From Pseudomonadota bacterium (GTDB taxonomy: Bacteria; Pseudomonadota; Alphaproteobacteria; Parvibaculales; Parvibaculaceae): 6,071 bases of DNA. Made by a program: the position numbers and the translations under genes. The notes under the pieces were generated by a model. The model was not told the origin of the DNA and did no database searches. It saw only the letters and a list, made by a program, of their open reading frames with translations. Positions 5,986 through 6,071 of the stretch are shown here, one piece after another; position 1 is the first letter of the stretch; each line of letters starts with the position of its first letter. The stretch is taken from assembly GCA_021780275.1 (NCBI GenBank), contig JAJXZC010000557.1, positions 1 through 6,071 on the forward strand, written 5' to 3'.

Positions 5986-6071
5986 CTACGCTCCCACCGT
6001 CACCCGCACGCTCTGCCCCTCTTCGGCGGCGGCGCGGCGCAGCTTCTCCTGCGCGTCGTCGACCTCGCGCT
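5986..6071 (-). pseudogene. 3' end of the same ABC exporter ATPase gene, with stop codon
   Basis: Positions 6001-6071 repeat 1-71 exactly and keep the same reading frame. Reading minus-strand codons downward from 6003 gives V-T-V-G-A and then TAG at 5986-5988, so this stretch supplies the stop codon missing from the copy at the window start. The visible part is only the charged C-terminal tail ([20 protein letters not shown] and the last residues); it has no catalytic motif. Its 3' flank (5926-5985) leads directly into repeat copy 2. The ABC fragment is therefore enclosed by two copies of the same repeat family when the sequence is read as a circle. Confidence 0.82.
6001..6071. repeat. Terminal direct repeat, right copy (identical to 1-71)
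   Basis: Exact duplicate of 1-71. The reading frame of the ABC tail continues through it without interruption to the stop at 5986, which supports a true overlap of ends (circle, tandem unit or assembly loop) and argues against chance similarity. Confidence 0.97.

Noticed and set aside
1..6071. Autonomous small plasmid or phage genome, suggested by the overlapping ends
   Set aside because: No Rep, relaxase, partition, capsid, integrase or recognisable origin repeats were found, and a truncated chromosomal-type ABC gene spans the join.
1..6071. CRISPR array, tRNA or rRNA genes
   Set aside because: No regularly spaced identical repeats with unique spacers and no tRNA- or rRNA-like conserved segments were seen on either strand.

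Overview
The window looks like a piece of a GC-rich alphaproteobacterial genome. The protein types and base composition resemble Rhizobiales, possibly a Methylocystis/Methylosinus/Beijerinckiaceae-like lineage; that placement is an inference from the style of the proteins. Most of the window is visibly GC-rich. One gene (about 610-1221) is much poorer in GC, about 43% by hand count over 661-1200.

Layout: (1) 1-256, minus strand: the C-terminal end of an ABC exporter ATPase, cut off at its 5' side. (2) 256-555: a MITE-like repeat (copy 1) with imperfect terminal inverted repeats and a second hairpin element nested at its right end. (3) 610-1221, minus: a low-GC GNAT acetyltransferase. (4) 1222-2051: about 830 bp without a convincing gene, carrying several GC-rich hairpins. 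(5) 2052-4024, plus: a two-gene operon of a phytanoyl-CoA-dioxygenase-like Fe(II)/2-oxoglutarate enzyme and a three-part, zinc-binding-type SAM methyltransferase, joined by an ATGA overlap. (6) 4068-5351, minus, convergent: a family 2 glycosyltransferase with a long C-terminal extension. (7) 5352-5765: no convincing gene, ending in three reiterated copies of the repeat end. (8) 5766-5925: repeat copy 2. (9) 5986-6071: the end of the same ABC gene, with its stop codon.

Bases 1-71 are identical to 6001-6071. The sequence therefore closes on itself into a 6,000-bp circle, or is one unit of a tandem repeat, or is an assembly-graph loop. No replication, mobilisation or transposase gene is visible, so an autonomous plasmid is not supported by what can be read.

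The four complete genes (acetyltransferase, dioxygenase, methyltransferase, glycosyltransferase) fit a cassette that assembles and decorates a cell-surface glycan. No substrate can be named from sequence. The cassette is bracketed by two copies of the same small repeat family, which suggests repeat-associated shuffling of accessory surface genes. The repeat family and the circular closure are the parts most worth a second look.
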